This document shows, piece by piece, positions 34,212 through 46,693 of a stretch of DNA of 64,000 nt (the stretch's first letter is position 1; every line of letters begins with the position of its first letter). The stretch spans positions 56,728,501 to 56,792,500 of the forward strand of contig CM077596.1 of NCBI GenBank assembly GCA_039654915.1, written 5' to 3'. The stretch is from Aquilaria yunnanensis. Taxonomy: Eukaryota > Streptophyta > Magnoliopsida > Malvales > Thymelaeaceae. Position numbers and translations under genes: made by a program. The notes under the pieces were generated by a model, which made no database searches, was not told where the DNA came from, and saw only the letters and a list, made by a program, of their open reading frames with translations.

Positions 34212-34240
34212 CTTCTTCAACTTTAATCCTTGTGTATTTA

Positions 34241-34593
34241 CAACCAATTCATTTTAACTTAAGTTAACTTAATTTGAAATAACTTATTTTTGTTTTTACA
34301 TCTTTTTTACCTGGTATTAATTTTATTTAAACGCCCATATTATATAGATGTAATAATCCATTGAAAATATAGTTTTTATAATCTTATTAATATTTTTATG
34401 AATTTTCTAGTTTTAGGCATTCAAAGGAAAAATTCATAAAAATTTTATAATATCATAAAAATTTACTTTCAAATGGATTATTACATCTACATAATATTAG
34501 CTTTTAAATGAAATTAGTTTCAGAAAAAAAAAATATAAAAATAAAAATAAGTCATTTTGAATTAATTTAACTTAAGTTAAAACGAATTGGCAG
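34241..34593. mobile_element. Foldback MITE, copy 1
   Basis: The ends CCAATTCATTTTAACTTAAG and (reverse complement) CCAATTCGTTTTAACTTAAG form an inverted repeat, and the match continues with gaps nearly to the centre, so the whole element could fold into one hairpin. It belongs to the same family as 36740-37065. Confidence 0.8.
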
Positions 34594-36736
34594 TTAATTA
34601 GCCTAATGTTTTGTATACCTAGTGTTTTTTGTAAAAAAAAATTTACTGCCCAACACCCCACCCCCCCGGGGAACAAAAACCATCTCTCGAGATTTTTTTC
34701 ATCCTCCAGTCCCCTTTACTCTCATCTACCATTTCATGTCAAGTTCACACTTCGGTTCTAATCTGGCGAACTGACATATTATTCGATATTATCTATCGGA
34801 TTTACTGTAGATGTAATTTTTTTTAAATCTTGATGTTTAAGAGCATTTAAGGCTTTTACATTGCATATCTTCAATTGAAGGTGGACAACATTAGATCTAG
34901 GTTTTCTTTTAGGTTTAATGGAATCTCAGCCCTGTTGGGTATCCCAACACTTGGCAACATATATGGAGACAACTACAAATAATAAAGTTAGTTGTTATTT
35001 TTTCAGATTTTGTAGTTAGTTAATTTTTATAGATACTCTTTTTCAAGCTTTTGATACTTGGTTGGTTTTAGCTCTATATAGTTATTGTCAGTTTAGTCTA
35101 GGCTTTATTCTAACTATTTTTTTAATGGAATATTCTAGTTATTTATGAGTTCTTTATTCTAAATTTATTCTTATTTATATTAAAGATTTGGCTTGATCAG
35201 ATTATCTTCCCTTCATTTAGTGTTATAAAAATGAATAGGTTTTGAATAATTTAATTTTCTTCCCTTAGGTTCTTATGTCGTTGTTAGTTTGTAAGATATT
35301 GTTTGACTCATTTTTAATTTTAATGAAGCATCATTTGTCAAAATAATAATAATAATAATAATAAGCATACGTTTGAGAACAAGAAAATACAGATAATGGA
35401 ACAAAGAAGAATCAGAAATGAATAACCGATTAAGAAGAATACAAACATACATACATATATAGCAATAGTAGCTTTTAAGGTGATAATTGATCGATAACAA
35501 AATTGTAGAAATAAAATAATAAGAATCAGCTGGAAAAAAGAACAAGAAAGACAAATAAATCACAAAACACTATTAAAAAGGGGAAATTTACAAAAATCCC
35601 CTGACGTTTGCCCTAACCTACATTTGTCCCTTCTATTTTAGAAACCTATAATTTCTACCATCAAACTGTCACATCTTTTAGCTTGTCTGATACGCTAGTA
35701 GGTCAAATGTCCTGATTGACGAACAAGATTTTCAATTTGTGCAAATCAACCACAAATATTCATCCCATTCAAACCTCTAATCAATTTTTCCTAAATGTAT
35801 GATATATTTCTAATAATTTTTTCATTCATGAATAATTTTTATATTTATAAATTTACTATTAATTTCTAAGTCTCTAATATATTTTCATGTTTATAACGCA
35901 AGTTTAGTATTAATTTACTTTTTAACATCTTATCCATTTTTTAATTAATTCAAATGGAGAAGTGTCATTTTTTTAGGACAAATATATTTTAACTAATTTG
36001 ATGCGTATGTTATCACTAATTTGATGTATTTTTTATCTGATGGTAAAACGTTGAGATAGTTATATGGGTTGAAGCATGTGAGATTTTAATTGGAAGATAA
36101 TGACAAATAAGGGAAGTATAACATGAACTAATCAGCTTAATTGATGATACTGATAATTAAAAAAAATTTAAAGAAAAAAAATCTTGCTTACATATATTTA
36201 TCTTCCAATATGTAAATTTATTATCAAATTTATTCAATGTTATTCCAATTATTCAGTCAATAATCTCTCTCTATCTCTCTCTCTCTCTCTTCTTCAGTGA
36301 CTGATTTGTAGCTAATAAATTTGATTAGAAGACAACGTAAAACTAGCACAAATCAATAAATTTGTCCATATGATTTTTTCCTACACAAAAGACTGATGCA
36401 CGAATTAATATGATAATTTTAAAAGAAAAAGAAGAGAAAATAACACGATCTAGTCATACATAAATAAAACAAAATAAGCATGATCTAAGCAACAAAAAAA
36501 ACATGATCGTACATTATATGTTGCTAAAAATTATAGAAAATGTGTACATCTTTTGATGAAATACATTTTAGTTAATTTCATTTTACTTTGAAGACTGGTT
36601 ATCACCATATATTTTATTTTGTGCTTAAGGACATGTCCCAAAAAATACATATAAACTAATTAAGAACATATTTGTTGCCAAATCTTTAACTTATTATGGA
36701 AATTTAAGATTTTTTCTTGCCATTAAAAAGTTATAC
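34594..36736. other. AT-rich intergenic DNA
   Basis: No gene is seen. It holds an (AAT)n microsatellite (about 35343-35363) and a CT-rich microsatellite (about 36263-36290). About 35581-35780 looks like a MULE-type terminus (GGGAAATTTACAAAAATCCC) with no partner found. Confidence 0.4.
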
Positions 36737-36739
36737 TTA

Positions 36740-37065
36740 GAGCCAATTTGTTTTAACTTAAATTAATTTAATTCAAAATAGTTTATTTTAAGTTTTATAT
36801 CTTTTTTATTTGTAAAAAGTTTTATTTAAAAATTAATATTTTATAGATGTAATTATCTATTTGAAAGTAAATTTTCATGATGTTTGGCATTACAAAAGAA
36901 AACTTCATAAAAATTTAATAAGCTAATAAAAATTGTATGTGCAATGGATTATTATAGCTATATAATATTGACTTTCAAATGAAATTATTTTCATATAAAA
37001 AATATATAAAAATAAAAAATAAATCATTTTGAATTAAGTTGACCTAAGTTAAAATAAATTGGCTC
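36740..37065. mobile_element. Tourist-like foldback MITE, copy 2, with TTA target duplication
   Basis: The ends GAGCCAATTTGTTTTAACTT and (reverse complement) GAGCCAATTTATTTTAACTT are flanked on both sides by TTA (36737-36739 and 37066-37068). A 3 bp TWA duplication plus short length (326 bp) and no coding capacity fit the PIF/Harbinger (Tourist) group. The interior is also largely palindromic. Confidence 0.85.
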
Positions 37066-37099
37066 TTAATATATAACTTTAAGTAAATGTACTAAAGCT

Positions 37100-37330
37100 A
37101 ACAAATAGAATCATCTTGCAGATTTTTTTTATAGAAAGTACACATGGGACTTTCATTTTTTTTTCTTTTTCCCTTTTAGAGTCCTAGTGCTAATTATACC
37201 TCTAACAAATATTTAATACCAAATTTGGATCTCATTAAAAAAATAAAACACCTCATAACTTAAGGGTATAAATCTCAATCAACATTTTTGCACTTTTATA
37301 CTTTTTCTAATACTGATATTAGAACACATA
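37100..37330 (-). repeat. Dispersed AT-rich repeat family, diverged copy
   Basis: Text such as TTAGAGTCCTAGTGCTAATT, TTTGGATCTCATTAAAA and TAACTTAAGGGTA follows the same order as 15540-15800 and the right part of 16615-17244. It lies directly after the MITE. Confidence 0.45.
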
Positions 37331-37690
37331 CATTGCATGAAAGTACAATATTTATAATAAAATCCAAAATCATTATGACTATAGAACAATATTAACATGC
37401 ATGTAACATAAATACTGTAAGTCTTTGTTTTCTTTTTGGGAAAATCAGTAGTTTGACACTATAAAAGCCTTATACTTTCTCAATATATGTCATATGAATT
37501 TGTTTAATTTTTTCTAGGTATAGAAGTGTTAGGGTGAAAAATATTTATAATTGAGCAAAAAAAGCCTTCAATACACTCTCAATGTATGTTGAACGATTCT
37601 TGGCATATAAAACTAACTTGTAAGAGAAGAGGGCAGAAGCATAAAACATAAACTCAAAAAAGCTTGAACCTAACCATTAAGATAAATATT

Positions 37691-37997
37691 CCAATTCATT
37701 CAGCATTAAGTCAGATTAATCCAAATATGTTTTTATGGCTTTTTTGTTTAGATTCAATATTATCTAAAACTAATAGAGATATAGTAAGATGTTTAATAAC
37801 ATTTTTTATAGTGTAATTGAATTTTAATTAGTTTTTTAGATTGAATAAGTAAATAGTCATAAAAATTACACTATAAAAATTTTATTGAATAAATTATTAT
37901 AGAAATATAGAATTAGTTTTCAAGTGATACTAGTTTTGGATATAAAACTCATAAAAAATAAAAAATAAACTGTTTTGGATTAATCAACTTCAAATTG
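37691..37997. mobile_element. Foldback MITE, copy 3 (diverged)
   Basis: It starts CCAATTCATTCAGCATTAAG and ends TCAACTTCAAATTG. Its inner part (TAAAAATTACACTATAAAAA, then TATAAAACTCATAAAAAATA) follows the layout of copies 1 and 2. Ends are eroded and no target duplication is clear. Confidence 0.5.
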
Positions 37998-38675
37998 TTG
38001 TATATATATTTTTTTGTATGTATCATTTGAATAACACATTTGTGAATATTGTGATATTTTTCTTACCATTTTTAATTGCATTAGAGCCCAAGAATATTAA
38101 TCATGTTCTTAACTGTCCATTTTTCGGTTAAACTGCCTTCTCTATAAATAAATTACTAAACTCTAATGATATGGTGTTTTAAAAATATGAAATTCTCCAG
38201 ACACATACATAACATGTCTAGAAAGCACATATTAAAAAAATAAAATATTTTTAATATTTTTCCATTTTAACCAACACAACTTCTCAGATTTAACAGAACC
38301 ATGTCTCCTTGACAGTCACCATATTGGTTTGAGAACAAAATTCCTAAAATCAAACTGAATTAATTCCAAAAATCATGAAACTATGCAAATTACCTCCTTA
38401 AAAGTTAGGAAGCTTATGTTAAAATTTCACAAGTTTTAGAAAACATTTACTATGTAAAAAGAATTTTAACATTTAATAATTGTAACTGTTAGCATGAAAG
38501 AATTTTCTGTCTATCTGAAAAATGTTAATCTTAAACCTTAATCAAATAAACTCTAAAAATAACATCAACTTATGAAATCCCAAGGAACATCATATTAAAA
38601 GCTCATAGTTTTTAGAAATCATTTGCTATGTTTTTTTTTTATTTGGTAGAAAAATGTTTGTCATAACCTCGCTCT
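37998..38675. other. AT-rich intergenic DNA
   Basis: I see no gene, RNA or clear repeat boundary here. Confidence 0.4.
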
Positions 38676-38685
38676 GATACCATTT

Positions 38686-39888
38686 GGGTAAAATTCACCA
38701 TGGGTCACCTAGCTTATTTTTTTGTCCTATCCGGGTACCTTACCTTTATTTTGTCTTAGCGAGATACCTTTCCTCTTATTGCGCATCCTGTTCAGCTATT
38801 TTCCGTCAAATTGTTCGTTAAATTGGATGGAAAATGATGAAGTGGCATTAAATAATACTAAAATAAACTTAAAATAACAACTTCAGTCCTCAAACTATTT
38901 CAATTACTAATTCTAACCCTTAAATTTTCACTTAAGCCAATTTTACCCCTCATCCCGTTCACTGCCACCTCCCACGCTTCTCCTCCGTCATTTTCAGGAC
39001 ATTCGTCATTTTCAGGGTTCCTGTATCTGTTTTTGTCTCTTGGGGTTCTCCGTTACGGTTTGTGGAGGAGTGGCGAGTTGCTGCTGCTGCTGACGCTCGC
39101 GGCGCCTAGCTGCGGAGACCCAGGTGCTTCTGACGTGGGTCGGGCACTTGAATCCGCGGGACTTGCAACAGGTCTAGCACCACATGTGTACACAGTCCTT
39201 CTTCGCTTGGTTGCCACAGTCTCGGCAATTCATGACGCCGCCGTCGGTACCTTCCATCGCGAAGCCAGATCTCTCTCCTCCTCCGCTGCTGCCGGATCTC
39301 TGATTGACCGGAGAAGAAAAGGAATCATGCTCTATGGTTCGCGAGGAATCGGAGAAGAAGAATCGACCCACAAGGCGGCGATGGGCAGAGTTCCCATCCG
39401 ACAATGAGCATCAAATGACGGCAACGAGCATCATCGCCGAAAACGGCAGTCGCTCCGATTGACTGATCGACGGGCTCTATGCGTCAACCCACAGATCCAT
39501 GTTGACCTCTTCAAATCATGCTCTGTTAATGGTGGCGTAGAAATTTATTCCGAAGAGCGAATCATCCCTTTCTCTTCACCAGATTTGCGGGGGAAGTGTG
39601 GGAGGTGACGGTGAACAGGATGAGAGGGGTAGAATTGGCTTAAGTGAAATTTTAAGGGTTAGAATTAGTAATTGAAATAGTTTGAGGACTGAAGTTGTTA
39701 ATTTAAGTTTATTTTAGTATTATTTAATGCCACTTCATCATTTCCATCCAATTTAATGACCAATTTGACGGAAAGTAGCTAAACAGGATACGCAATAAGA
39801 GGAAAGGTATATCGCTAGGACAAAATAAAGATAAGGTACCCGGATAGGACAAAAAAATAAGCTAGGTGACTCATGGTGAATTTTACCC
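38686..39888. mobile_element. Pack-MULE with intact 10 bp target duplication
   Basis: The ends GGGTAAAATTCACCATG and its inverted partner at 39872-39888 are flanked by identical GATACCATTT (38676-38685 and 39889-39898). The TIRs are long (about 290 bp, roughly 38686-38975 and 39600-39888) and very similar, so insertion looks recent compared with the other elements here. The interior is GC-rich and carries a SHI/STY zinc-finger gene fragment on minus. No transposase is present, so it is non-autonomous. Confidence 0.93.
39012..39404 (-). pseudogene. Captured SHI/STY (SRS) RING-like zinc-finger fragment
   Basis: Minus-strand translation shows the plant-specific SRS zinc finger: NCRDCGNQAKKDCVHM (about 39225-39180), then after one in-frame TAG (39174-39176) [19 protein letters not shown] and a basic [10 protein letters not shown] run, ending at TGA (39012-39014). 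SRS proteins (SHI, STY1, LRP1) are nuclear transcription activators of auxin biosynthesis genes in organ development. The characteristic Cys spacing is kept apart from the stop. About 50 codons upstream (open to 39404, no native-looking start) are Ser/Gly-rich. It lacks the IGGH domain. The captured piece is degenerate, but transcription from the TIR is possible. Confidence 0.8.
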
Positions 39889-39898
39889 GATACCATTT

Positions 39899-40884
39899 GA
39901 ATGTTTAAAAAACATATGAACATTAAGAAAATTAAGGACTAAAGGAAAGACAAGGATGTAGTTGCATGAGTTGTACACTAAGTAAGTAATTGCACAAGTT
40001 GCATATTACATAAGAGATAACACTATAACATTGCTCAATCATGGGCCCATAAAAAATTATTTAAGTAATGATAATGATATTCAAATATTAAAAAGTGCAC
40101 TTGAGGTTTATCACAATTCAAGAGTTTCTAATGCATGAAACTCGTAAAAGATAGTGAATGTGGCTAAACAAGTATATCATCTTATTTTTGGGTTTTACAA
40201 GGCCTGACTTGAGTACTTCAAGAAGAGAAAGTTATATAGTTCTCCATTGTGAGTCTAACAACCATAATGTGAGAAGCTCTTAGTAGCATGCTGAGGGTCA
40301 CATGCTTGACACACTAATGCTACATATGTTGATGATGGAATTAAAGTAAATATGTGTTAAGGTAAGTATTAAGTATATCAGTGTGAGTGGGAGCTTATTA
40401 GAATTATTTAGCTTGAGTGACTAAATACATTCTTTAAAACGCACTTAGATATACATTAATACATGTAATTTGTGCTATTAATTGACCAAGGGATGTGTGT
40501 CTTGTGGAAAAAGAGCACAAGAGACTTACCATATAGGATAATTCTGAGAAATGAAATGTCCTTTGGAAGGACATATTATTTCAGCAATAAGAGAAAGAAG
40601 AGGTGGTTATTGAGTTAATATATATATATAATGACTCTCTTTTCTCTAGGTCTTTTTCTTTTAGATAGACTTTGATTTTCCTTTGTTCTCATCATCATAA
40701 AAAGGAACAAAGGATTGTGTACTCAAGTGTAAACAATATATCAACTTTTCACTCCTATCTGGTATCAGTTTACATCAAGGTTACAAGAAGATCAATTATT
40801 TCCATGTCTTTATTACTTGTTCTAAAAATAAGGTATGTCCTTAACTTTTTAATGTTCATATGTTTTTGAAACTTTCGGTCACAA
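39899..40884. other. Intergenic DNA
   Basis: No gene is seen. There is a short (TA)n at about 40618-40630. It ends where duplicated copy B begins. Confidence 0.4.
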
Positions 40885-41647
40885 CAATAGCTGATACTTT
40901 CTTGTATGTTGAGCACTTACCCAGGGCACGTGCTTCAGGCACAACTGATAGCGAAGTTCATGGCAGAAAAATTTTGATGCAATTTGCACATCTATTTTCA
41001 AAGTCAATCAGAAAAATGGTTTCTTTTGCAGAAAATTCAAGGTTTGGGCTTCCTCCCTAAGATGTAGATAGATTTTCCCTTGCAAGTTTATTTCAGTGTT
41101 CCATTCATCAATCATTTAGTTGGATATTTAAGTCTGGAATTTGGATTGGCAGGCTCATAATGCCAATTATTTTCTTATTTTCTTTGGTTTATAGTATTTG
41201 TTATTGGGGGTTCTACCAATCTTACTATTATGTATGGATATAGCATCAAACTGATGGGGAAGTGTGTTTGGCGTCATTTTACTTGCAAGAATTTGTAGGT
41301 GGTCTATTATTTACAAACAGATGCAAACATGCATAAAACTACGTCTATTGCCTTATATCTTATCCTCGTCTTTCATGTAACCCACCAATGATAAGCTTAT
41401 TGTCCTCATTAACTGAGAAATAAGTAGAAGATTTTCAGCCTGGTCAACACGTGCAATGTGTCAGGAACTTGTTGCTTAGGTTTTGGTTGGAAAGTTGCAG
41501 TCATAGATAGACATATCCTGTGTATTTCCAGTTTTAATGTTCATGTGTTAACTAATCTGTTAATGTTCTTGTTATTCAAAAGGAACATCCATACTAATAT
41601 AGGCTTCTAAAGAAAATGTAGTATATTTACTTATGTTAGGTAGATTT

Positions 41648-41937
41648 TGATGTAGGGCAAATAGGGCTAGAACCAAAAGAGAAAACACAAAAGAAAAGCC
41701 AGGGATGGGAAATCTCTTAATTCAATAACTTTAAAAAAACTGTCTTCAATAGGTATTGTTTCCCCTATTTATAGGAGGGGAAACATAAAGGAAACAAATA
41801 GAAAAGAAAAGAAATAAACTATTATAATAAACAAATAAATATAGCAATAAACAGGAGAGCAAAGAATCCTAATTAAAATTTATTTCCTAATTCTACGCTT
41901 GAAATAAGTTTGCCTAAAGTCTTTAGGCACTGCATCA
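41648..41937 (-). mobile_element. 3' LTR of the gypsy element
   Basis: Starts TGATGTAGGGCAAAT, ends TTAGGCACTGCATCA. It shares with the other LTR CTCTTAATTCA, ATTTATAGGAGGGG and GAGCAAAGAATCCTAATT. On minus the inner edge is preceded by the polypurine tract AACCGGGGGAGAA (41938-41950). Confidence 0.93.
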
Positions 41938-44900
41938 TTCTCCCCCGGTTGAAAGAAACTCAACTTTGTCGAGTGTGACTGCAAATACCAATCTAAGAGC
42001 TCTGAGTCCATCTCACAAAGGTCCTTCTCAAACATCCAAGTAGCATCTAAAGTCAGGTGTCCCTTCCATTGAACCAGATAATGACGACCACCACCAACAG
42101 TGGAACTCAATAACTCATCATAAAAAATGTTGTCAATCTCATCCTTTGGCTTAGGGAACTGAGGGGTCTTTGGGATAGGTGTTCTTGCAAAAGGTCGAAT
42201 TGACAAAACAAGAGGCTCAAAGGTGCCTCGATAAGGTGATAAATCTTCCACATTAAAGACAGGAGTAATATTAAGTTCAGCAGGCAAATCAAGCACATAT
42301 GCATTTGGTCCAAGCTTCTTTAAAATAGAAAACGGGCCCATGGCTCGAGTATGTGACTTTTTAAAATTAGTTTTTGCTAGTCGCTCAGGTCTTATGTGAA
42401 CTATGACTTCATCACCAACATTAAATTCCTTACCCCTCCAATGCACATCAACAGCAAGTTTATAGTTTAAATTACTCATGACAATCTTTCATTTAACCTC
42501 AGTATGCAAATCATGGATATGTTGGGCAAAGGATTTAGCAGGTTCAGAAACCCAGAAGTGAGGGGGAAGAGGAACTAAGTCAATGGGAGTTTGAGGCTTG
42601 TAGCCATAGACACAATTAAAAGGGCTCAACTTGGTTGTCCTATCGACCGAGTTGTTATAGGCAAACTCGACATTAGACAACAACAAATCCCATGTACCTT
42701 GTTGTTCACCAATAATACATCTAAGCAAGTCCCCAAAACTACGATTAACAACATCTGTTTGGCCATCAGTTTAGGGGTGAAAGGCGAAGGAGAAAAGTAA
42801 GTTGGTACCACACAATTTCCCAAGGGTCTTCCAAAAATTGCTCAGAAATTTGACATCTCTATCAGACACTATGGAATCCGTTAGCCCATGTAACTTAACT
42901 ATCTTCCTAAAGAACAACTTAGCAATATGGGATGCATCATTTTGTTTACTATAGGGAATGAAATGAGCCATTTTGGAAAATCTATCAACCACAACCAAGA
43001 TAGAGTCATGACCTCGGGCAGTTTGAGGTAATCCTAACACAAAATCCATGCTCAAATTTTTCCAAGGGGCATGTGGCAGTGGAAGAGGTGTACAAAGTCT
43101 AGTGTTCTTCTTTTTAGCCTTAGCTAATTGACATATTCGACATCTAGACATAATTCTCTCCACGTCTTTCCTTAATTAAGGCCAATAAACCTATCATCAA
43201 CCAGTGAAATAGTCTTATCCCTACCGAAATGTCTAGCCAACCTTACTGTATGTAATTCCTAAATTAGAAAATCTCTAAGTAAAGTATGAGGAACACATAA
43301 CTTATTAGCCCTGAATAAGTAACCATCCCAAATAAGGAAGTCACTATACTATCTTTTATCCCTATCACTAATAACTTGATAGATTTCACCAAAATCAACA
43401 CATGTTCAGTAGTCCTCCTTCATCTTATCAACCCACGGAACCTTAACATTAAGCACTTGAAGGGTGCCAATAATTCTGTTAAGCCCATCAGTTACCTTGT
43501 TTTCAACACTTGACTTATGCTTAAGTACAAAGTTGTATTCACTTAGAAAGGCACACCACTTAGCATGACGAGAGTTAAGCTTTTTTTTAGAACTAAGGTA
43601 ACCTAGAGCCTGATGGTCAGAGTAGAGGATGAACTCCTGAGGTAAAAGGTAGTATCTCCAAAACCTAAGGGATTGGACCACAGCATAAAATTCCTTGTCA
43701 TAGGTGGAGTACCTTTGCTTAGGCTCAGAAAGTTTTTCACTAAAGAAAGCTACATTAAGGACACCTCCTACCCCTACCCCGGAAGCATCACAAGACACCT
43801 CAAACACTTTACTAAAGTCGGGATACCGAAGTACAGGGGCTTCAGTCAACCTTACCTTGATTTCCTGAAATGATTTAGAGGCTGCTAAGGTCCACTTAAA
43901 TTTACCCTTCTTAAAACAGTTCGATATAGGAGCAGTGATGATGCTGAAACCCTTAATAAAATGCTTATAAAATGTTGCTAATCCTAGGAAACTTTGAACA
44001 TCGGAAATTGTACTAGGTTTAGGCCACTCTGTAATAGCTTTCACCTTACGAGGGTCTACTTTAATCCCCTGTGCACCTACTATGAAACCTAAGAAAAGTA
44101 CTCTATCCTGCAAAAAACTACACTTCTTAAGGTTCACATATAGCTTAGACTCTCGTAAGGTATCAAAAAGCTAATGTAAGTGACCAACATGTTCCTCTCT
44201 AGACCGGCTGTAAACTAGGATGTCATCAAAGTAAATGACAAGAAACTTGCCTAGGAATGGTTGAAGGACATGTGTCATAATCCTCATGAAGGTGCTAGGT
44301 GCATTAAACAACCCAAAAGACATAACTAACCACTCATACAAACCATCTTGGGTCTTAAAAGCAATTTTCTAGTCATCTCTCGGCCTAATCCTAATCTGGT
44401 GGTAGCCACTATACAAGTCTATCTTAGAGTACCACTTAGAGCTAGCTAGCATGTCTAACATGTCCTCAAGTCTAGGTACGGGAAACCTATACTTAATGGT
44501 GATTTTGTTGATAGCCCTACTGTCTGTGCACATTCTCCAACTACCATCACTCTTTGGCGCTAACAAGGCTAGGACAGCGCAATGACTAAGGCTGTGTCCA
44601 ATGAATCCTCTACCTAAAAGTTCATTCACTTGCCTATTTAATTCTTCATGGTCATTTGGGTTCAACCTGTAATGATAAAGGTTAGGTAACTGAAACCTTA
44701 GGACTAAATTAATGACATGTTGAATTTCCCTCGTGAGTGGTAGTTCGGGGGGGAGTTTAGCACGCATGATATCAGAAAATTCCTGTAAAAGATTTGAGAT
44801 CTCAGCTGGGTGTATTGACTGAGGGTTTGAGCCCTTGAACATGAACCCCCTTGCTACTAGAGAAAACATATACCCACTTGTTAAGCTCTCTTGCAAAAAA

Positions 44901-45490
44901 ATCTTACCGTTTAGAAGCTGGATTGTGGCTTTTTTTGGTGCTGTTGTAGCTAGACTTGATAGGGCTACAGCATCCTTGTAGTTTTGTCTAACCGGATTAA
45001 GAATGATGTTCCTACCCTTATACCTGAATTCGTAGTTGTTGGCTCTACCATGGTGAGTTACGTCAAGGTCATACTGCCAAGGCCGTCCAAGCAAAATATG
45101 GGATACATCCATAGGTAAAACATTACAGTAAACCCCCTATTGATAATTTCCAATGTGTAAAGGAATACGACATCTCTCAGTGACAGGAAGGGTGGTTTTG
45201 TCAATCCAAGCTACCCTAAAAAGTGTAGGGTGTGGTTCAACCATAAGGTTCAAATGAGCTATGGCTGCTTTAGCTATCACATTCATAGTGCTACCTCCAT
45301 CGATCACTAACTTACAAATACGCTCATCACACTTAAGGAAATTGTGAAAAATGCTAGTTCTTTTCCAATCATCATCTTTACCACTTATAGGGGCTTTCGT
45401 AGTAGAGAGTACACACCTCACAACATTACAGTGTTCCTCAACTAGGGGTAACCCATCACGTTCACCTTTATCACCACAATATTCTACCGG
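41880..45490 (-). pseudogene. Gypsy pol: protease, RT, RNase H, integrase, chromodomain
   Basis: Protease motif KLVIDGGSTMNVI (about 45310-45270) has Gly in place of the usual Ser/Thr. RT shows WRMCTDSRAINKITIKYRFP, SKIDLYSGYHQIRIRP and catalytic YFDDILVYS (about 44240-44210). RNase H has FEVSCDASGVGVGGVL and the DHQAL region (about 43800-43600). Integrase carries MSRCRICQLAKAKK and the core starting SMDFVLGLP with VVVDRFSKMAHF (43160-42780). A chromodomain HYLVQWKGH ... DATW (about 42090-41990) would target insertion to heterochromatin. Stops and frame changes (for example at 44370, 43405, 42770, 42487) disable it. The frame ends at 41880, inside the 3' LTR. Confidence 0.92.
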
Positions 45491-46693
45491 GTCGACTACT
45501 TGGTACTCGTCAAGGGGCTGGTTATCAGGTTCTTGGTCAATTATTAAGGCTCTATAAGGACATCGGGCTGTGATATAACCCTTACTGTGGCAGTTGTGGA
45601 ATTTGATATTTGGGTTCAGACCAGGTCCATTAAGGGTGGCAAGGGTAGTTCCTCTAAGTTCTTATGGAGGAGTCTTAAGCAAAGGTTGGGTATTAGGCCT
45701 CGGTGGGGCATACCTAGGTTCTGGAGCTCAGTACAGTGCCTTACTTTTATATCAAAAATAGGCCTCTTGCCCTAACGCTCGTTGGTAGGCCTCCTTTATA
45801 GTGTCAGGCATGTTTAACTCAACCTCTCTCTTAATATCTTCTCTTAACCCATTCACGAACCTACCCACAGTTTGAAACTAAACCTCATTGACACCTACTC
45901 TTAACATAAGTTCATCAAACTTCTTCATGTAACTAGACATAGTAGAAGTTTGCTTAATGTTGAGTAGCTGGTCATACAGTTGTCTCCTATGAAAGGTAGG
46001 AAGGTACTTCTTAGTCAACTTTCACTTCGTAACAGCCCATTGCCTAATCGGCAGTTCATTTAGGTTCTTGAGTGTTTGTTCGACCCCACACCAGTACTTC
46101 TAGGCTGGTCCTACCAGCTTCAACTTCACGAACTGAGTCCACTCCATATCAGTCATGTGATACCATTCACAGTATTCCTTTAACTCTTCCAACCAATCCA
46201 AAAAATCATTGGCATCCAACTTACCATCATAGGATCTCATGTCCAGTTTGACCATCCTAGCAACTCCCCAACCTTCTTGAGGGTTCCTAAAATTTCCCCG
46301 CCTACTTCCCCGGTCATAAGCTTGATCTTGAGGGAGTGTCCTAAGGCTTTCCTTGTCTAAATCATGGGTGGCAAAGTTGTCCCCTATAGTAGGAAAAGGG
46401 TTTTCAGGAACCCTAATAGGCCGAGTGTTCCTAAGCGGTGCAAAAGGCGTTTGTTGATCTACTCGGGCTTGGATTGAGTCATCAATGTTTTGGGCAAAAG
46501 TGGGTTGCCTTACAGGTTATTATTCTTCTGATTCATGATTTTTTCCCTTTTCAGTCATACCCAGTCTGTTGATGGCCTCTCCTATCCTAGTTAACCTATC
46601 TTCTAGACTCAACATCCTTTCATTTGTGACTTTAGGTTCGTGACTATGGTTGGAATCATGGAAATGATTACTATTCCTACTCTAGTTACCCAT
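45491..46693 (-). pseudogene. Gypsy gag, disabled
   Basis: The ATG at 46693 is followed by a stop at the fourth codon (MGN-stop). The frame then shows gag text: LSLEDRLTRIGEAINRL, VKLDMRSYDGKLDANDFLDW, EYCEWYHMTD, MSSYMKKFDELM, VGRFVNGLREDIKREVEL. This matches the retrotransposon gag domain. The zinc knuckle near 45590-45545 is degenerate (NCHSKGYITARC, one Cys lost and His changed to Tyr). Several further stops are present. Confidence 0.85.

Noticed and set aside
39033..39407. 124-codon plus-strand frame
   Set aside because: It is the antisense of the SRS zinc-finger fragment; the minus strand explains the sequence.
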